Source: Zymomonas sp.
GTDB taxonomy: Bacteria; Pseudomonadota; Alphaproteobacteria; Sphingomonadales; Sphingomonadaceae
Length of the DNA: 6,977 bases
Direction of reading: 5' to 3'
Assembly (NCBI RefSeq): GCF_020216885.1
Contig: NZ_JAIWON010000149.1
Location: forward strand, 1-6,977
Made by a program: the position numbers and the translations under genes. Positions 4,771 through 6,977 of the stretch are shown one piece after another. The first letter of the stretch is position 1. Each line of letters starts with the position of its first letter. The notes beneath the pieces were generated by a model. The model was not told where the DNA came from. It did not search any database and worked only from the letters and a program-made list of their open reading frames with translations.

Positions 4771-5160
4771 ATGGCACGCGAACCGCAGCGCGTTAAAAGA
4801 CGCGAGCGTAAAAATATTTCAGCCGGCGTAGCTCACGTTAACGCCAGCTTCAATAATACAATGATCACCATCACTGATGCACAGGGAAATGCTATTTCTT
4901 GGTCATCTGCTGGTATGATGGGCTTCAAGGGCAGCCGTAAATCGACGCCTTATGCTGCACAGGTTGCTGCAGAAGATGCCGGTAAAAAGGCCGCTGAACA
5001 TGGTGTCCGCACTTTAGAAGTCGAAGTTAAAGGTCCGGGTTCAGGTCGTGAATCTGCCCTTCGCGCTTTGCAGGCTGTCGGTTTCCATATCACTTCTATC
5101 CGTGATGTGACCCCGATTCCGCATAATGGCGTGCGTCCTTCTAAACGGCGTCGTGTCTGA
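4771..5160 (+). CDS. rpsK: 30S ribosomal protein S11
   Basis: S11 forms the 30S platform near the E site with S6, S18 and the 690/790 loops of 16S rRNA. The 129-residue product has a basic N-terminus ([15 protein letters not shown]) and [19 protein letters not shown] (22-40). It then has [20 protein letters not shown] (45-64), the [18 protein letters not shown] turn and helix (83-100), and the C-terminal [16 protein letters not shown]. In the last motif most bacteria have CRPPK, so VRPSK is a small departure. GAGGA at 4756-4760 gives 10-nt spacing; a closer AGGA at 4766-4769 is too near the ATG. rpoA follows directly, without rpsD, as in alphaproteobacteria. Confidence 0.97.
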   Translation: MAREPQRVKRRERKNISAGVAHVNASFNNTMITITDAQGNAISWSSAGMMGFKGSRKSTPYAAQVAAEDAGKKAAEHGVRTLEVEVKGPGSGRESALRALQAVGFHITSIRDVTPIPHNGVRPSKRRRV

Positions 5161-5170
5161 TCGATCTGGC

Positions 5171-5205
5171 GAAGGGCATCAGTGTCCTTCCTTTTCCATT
5201 TTTTT
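5171..5205 (+). terminator. Terminator-like hairpin between rpsK and rpoA
   Basis: GAAGGGCA (5171-5178) pairs with TGTCCTTC (5183-5190), 8 bp with one wobble, around TCAG. CTTTTCCATTTTTTT follows (5191-5205). The T-tract is interrupted by CCA, so it is probably a partial terminator that tunes rpoA output relative to rpsM-rpsK. Confidence 0.55.
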
Positions 5206-5209
5206 GGTG

Positions 5210-5231
5210 GCCGGCGGGCAGCCCTGCCGGC
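5210..5231 (+). promoter_or_regulatory. GC-rich hairpin just upstream of the rpoA RBS
   Basis: GCCGGC (5210-5215) pairs with GCCGGC (5226-5231), and inside it GGG (5216-5218) pairs with CCC (5222-5224), with one bulged T and a CAG loop. This gives 9 G-C pairs. It ends 9 nt before the Shine-Dalgarno AAGGGGA (5241-5247), has no T-run and is not a terminator. The inner CCCT could instead pair with AGGG of the SD, a possible switch; this is inference. Confidence 0.55.
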
Positions 5232-5252
5232 TCAACTCACAAGGGGACGAAC

Positions 5253-6314
5253 GTGGCTGTCAACGCTAAGAACTGGCAGGAACTTAAAAAGCCCAACGCC
5301 CTGGAAAAGAAAGCGAGCGGGAACGGCAAATGCAAGGCAACTTTTGTTGCCGAGCCATTAGAGCGCGGCTTTGGTCTGACGCTTGGTAATGCACTGCGCC
5401 GTGTGCTGTTATCTTCACTGCAAGGGGCAGCCATTACGGCTATCAAGATCGAAAATGTGTTGCATGAATTCTCGTCCTTGAATGGGGTTCGTGAAGATGT
5501 GACCGATATCGTTCTTAATATCAAGCAGGTCGCGATTAAAATGCAGGGAGACGGTAGCCGTCGCCTTCATATTTCTCGTACCGGCCCAGGTGTAGTTACT
5601 GCTGGCGATATTGCTGTTAGCGGTGATATCGAGGTGATGAATCCAGAATTGGTGATCTGTCATCTTGATCAGGGTGCCGTCTTTAATGCTGAATTGACCG
5701 TTGATACTGGCAAAGGCTATGTTGCTGCTGTGGCTAACCGTCCGGCAGACGCACCTATTGGTCTTATTCCAGTTGATGCGCTTTATTCTCCGGTAAGACA
5801 GGTTGCATATAAAGTCGAAAATGCCCGCGTTGGTCAGGAACTCGATTACGACAAACTTTTGTTGACGATCGAAACCGATGGTACCATTTCGCCGGAAGAT
5901 GCGATTGCTTATTCAGCCCGTATCCTTCAGGATCAACTTCAGCTCTTTGTCCACTTTGATGACGGTCTGGCTCCGCCAACCTCTGCTATTGGACAGAGCT
6001 CGCTGCCTTCTTCCAGCAGCGAAGCTGAAAATAGTGCTAATCAGCTTAATCGTAACCTTCTCAAGAAGGTTGACGAATTAGAACTCTCTGTTCGTTCTGC
6101 TAACTGTCTCAAGAATGATAACATCATTTACATCGGTGATCTTGTTCAGAAGACTGAAGCAGAAATGCTGCGCACCCCGAATTTCGGCCGTAAATCCTTG
6201 AATGAAATTAAGGAAGTTCTGTCTGGCATGGGATTGCGTCTGGGGATGGAAATCCCTGGTTGGCCACCTGAAAATATTGAGGAAATGGCCAAAAAGCTCG
6301 AACAGGAATATTGA
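5253..6314 (+). CDS. rpoA: DNA-directed RNA polymerase subunit alpha
   Basis: Alpha dimerises to nucleate RNA polymerase assembly, and its C-terminal domain contacts UP elements and activators. The 353-residue product has a dimerising N-domain (about 1-240) with [25 protein letters not shown] (31-55, in pieces) and [15 protein letters not shown] (78-92). A Ser-rich linker (243-262) follows, then the alpha-CTD with [13 protein letters not shown] (277-289) and [13 protein letters not shown] (308-320). R281, N284, K287 and G312 correspond to the DNA-contacting R265, N268, K271 and G296 of E. coli. Translation starts at a GTG (5253) with a strong SD, AAGGGG, and 6-nt spacing; the resulting [15 protein letters not shown] matches alphaproteobacterial RpoA. 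Confidence 0.98.
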
Positions 6315-6323
6315 TTTCTGTAA

Positions 6324-6349
6324 ACCGGCCTGATTTCAGGCCGGTCTTT
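6324..6349 (+). terminator. Hairpin between rpoA and rplQ, possible weak terminator
   Basis: ACCGGCCTG (6324-6332) pairs perfectly with CAGGCCGGT (6337-6345) around ATTT. It begins 9 nt after the rpoA stop. The tail TCTTT is short and followed by CGC, so termination is likely inefficient. It may serve as an attenuator or a 3' stabiliser of rpoA mRNA. The rest of the gap (6350-6432) shows only a KpnI-type GGTACC flanked by CAAGG/CCTTG arms. Confidence 0.5.
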
Positions 6350-6432
6350 CGCAGCAGAGTTAGGCGCTCTCTTTAAAAAAGCGTGGTCCAAGGTACCTAA
6401 AACGGCCTTGAGAACAAACGAAAGGATTTAAA

Positions 6433-6855
6433 ATGCGTCATCGTGTAGGCGGCCGCAAGCTGCAACGTACTTCCAGCCATCGTCTGGCTTTGTTTCGCAA
6501 TCAGGCCGCTGCTCTGATTAAGCATGAACAGATCATCACGACCTTGGCTAAGGCACGTGAATTACGTCCTTACACCGAAAAGCTTATCACGCTGGCTAAA
6601 AAAGGTGGCTTGGCTAACCGTCGTTTAGCTCATAGTCGTTTGCTGGACGATACTCAGCTGAAAAAGCTGTTTGACGTTTTGGCTGAACGTTACAAAGACC
6701 GTAACGGCGGCTATACGCGTATCATCAAAGCCGGTATCCGTGCTTCCGATGCAGCCCAGATGGCTGTGATTGAATTGGTTGATCGCGATACCACTGCAAA
6801 AGGTCAGGATTCTGGCCCTGTTCAGGTTGAAGAACAGGAAAATGAAGAAGCCTGA
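6433..6855 (+). CDS. rplQ: 50S ribosomal protein L17
   Basis: L17 lies near the peptide exit tunnel of the 50S subunit. The product is 140 residues (E. coli 127). It starts [20 protein letters not shown] and has [37 protein letters not shown] (21-57, in pieces), then [38 protein letters not shown] (79-116). These are the conserved blocks of the family. The extra length is an acidic tail (117-140) ending [12 protein letters not shown] at 6423-6426 gives 6-nt spacing. It is the last gene of the cluster, separated from rpoA by 118 nt, and is followed by the strongest terminator in the window. Confidence 0.97.
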   Translation: MRHRVGGRKLQRTSSHRLALFRNQAAALIKHEQIITTLAKARELRPYTEKLITLAKKGGLANRRLAHSRLLDDTQLKKLFDVLAERYKDRNGGYTRIIKAGIRASDAAQMAVIELVDRDTTAKGQDSGPVQVEEQENEEA

Positions 6856-6874
6856 TTTCTGTCAGAGCTTATTT

Positions 6875-6918
6875 AAAAAAGGGAAGGGGCTTATTAGCCC
6901 CTTTCTTTTTGTTTTTTT
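6875..6918 (+). terminator. Final intrinsic terminator of the ribosomal cluster
   Basis: AAGGGGCT (6884-6891) pairs with AGCCCCTT (6896-6903) around TATT. Wobble and A-T pairs extend the stem outward into A6 (6875-6880). T5-G-T7 follows (6906-6918). On the opposite strand the A6 reads as a T-run, so it may also terminate transcription arriving from the right. Confidence 0.88.
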
Positions 6919-6949
6919 CTAAAAAATTTCAAAAAAATCAAAGCAGGGC

Positions 6950-6977
6950 TTGCCTTTCTCGCTCGAGATGATTAGAG
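6950..6977 (+). promoter_or_regulatory. Possible promoter at the right edge
   Basis: TTGCCT (6950-6955), preceded by GGGC and by A-tracts at 6921-6938, lies 17 nt upstream of TAGAG (6973-6977), which the window edge cuts. It could begin the next transcription unit. The -10 is incomplete and there is no coding evidence. Confidence 0.25.

Noticed and set aside
1..6977. Mobile elements, CRISPR arrays, tRNA or rRNA genes, defence or toxin genes
   Set aside because: None seen: all sizeable frames are core translation, secretion or transcription genes, there are no spaced direct repeats, and no tRNA cloverleaf is recognisable.

Overview
The window is a stretch of the bacterial ribosomal-protein super-operon: the 3' half of the spc operon followed by the alpha operon, all on the + strand. 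The gene order is rplR (3' end only), rpsE, rpmD, rplO, secY, adk, rpsM, rpsK, rpoA, rplQ. Having adk between secY and rpsM, with no rpmJ after secY and no rpsD between rpsK and rpoA, is the alphaproteobacterial arrangement. The protein sequences (RG-rich S5 N-terminus, the RpoA N-terminus, the L17 tail) look like a sphingomonad. The roughly balanced base composition and AT-rich spacers are unlike most high-GC sphingomonads and suggest Zymomonas, probably Z. mobilis. That genus call rests on recall and composition, not on a search.

Region by region: 1-985 is tightly packed (rplR, rpsE and rpmD are separated by 0-7 nt). 986-1134 is a spacer with three consecutive stem-loops, the middle one a textbook intrinsic terminator. 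rplO (1135-1626) is followed by a second strong terminator enclosed in a long-range inverted repeat, then by a hairpin-rich leader of secY. secY (1912-3300) and adk (3333-4004) form a pair closed by a third strong terminator. A 333-nt gap before rpsM holds an AT-rich tract, short palindromes, a good sigma70-type promoter candidate and a near-perfect hairpin just upstream of the rpsM ribosome binding site. rpsM, rpsK, rpoA and rplQ follow, with stem-loops in every spacer, and a strong final terminator closes the cluster at about 6918. The last 60 nt may hold the promoter of the next unit.

Together the genes make small-subunit proteins S5, S11 and S13, large-subunit proteins L15, L17, L18 and L30, the SecY channel that inserts and exports proteins, adenylate kinase for nucleotide balance, and the RNA polymerase alpha subunit. 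The coding content is ordinary housekeeping and I see no novel gene system. The unusual part is the non-coding architecture: from rpmD onward every spacer except the 32-nt secY-adk gap carries terminator-like or long-range RNA structure. This suggests that the canonical operon is broken into separately tuned or processed units: rplR-rpsE-rpmD, rplO, secY-adk, and rpsM-rpsK-rpoA-rplQ with internal attenuators.
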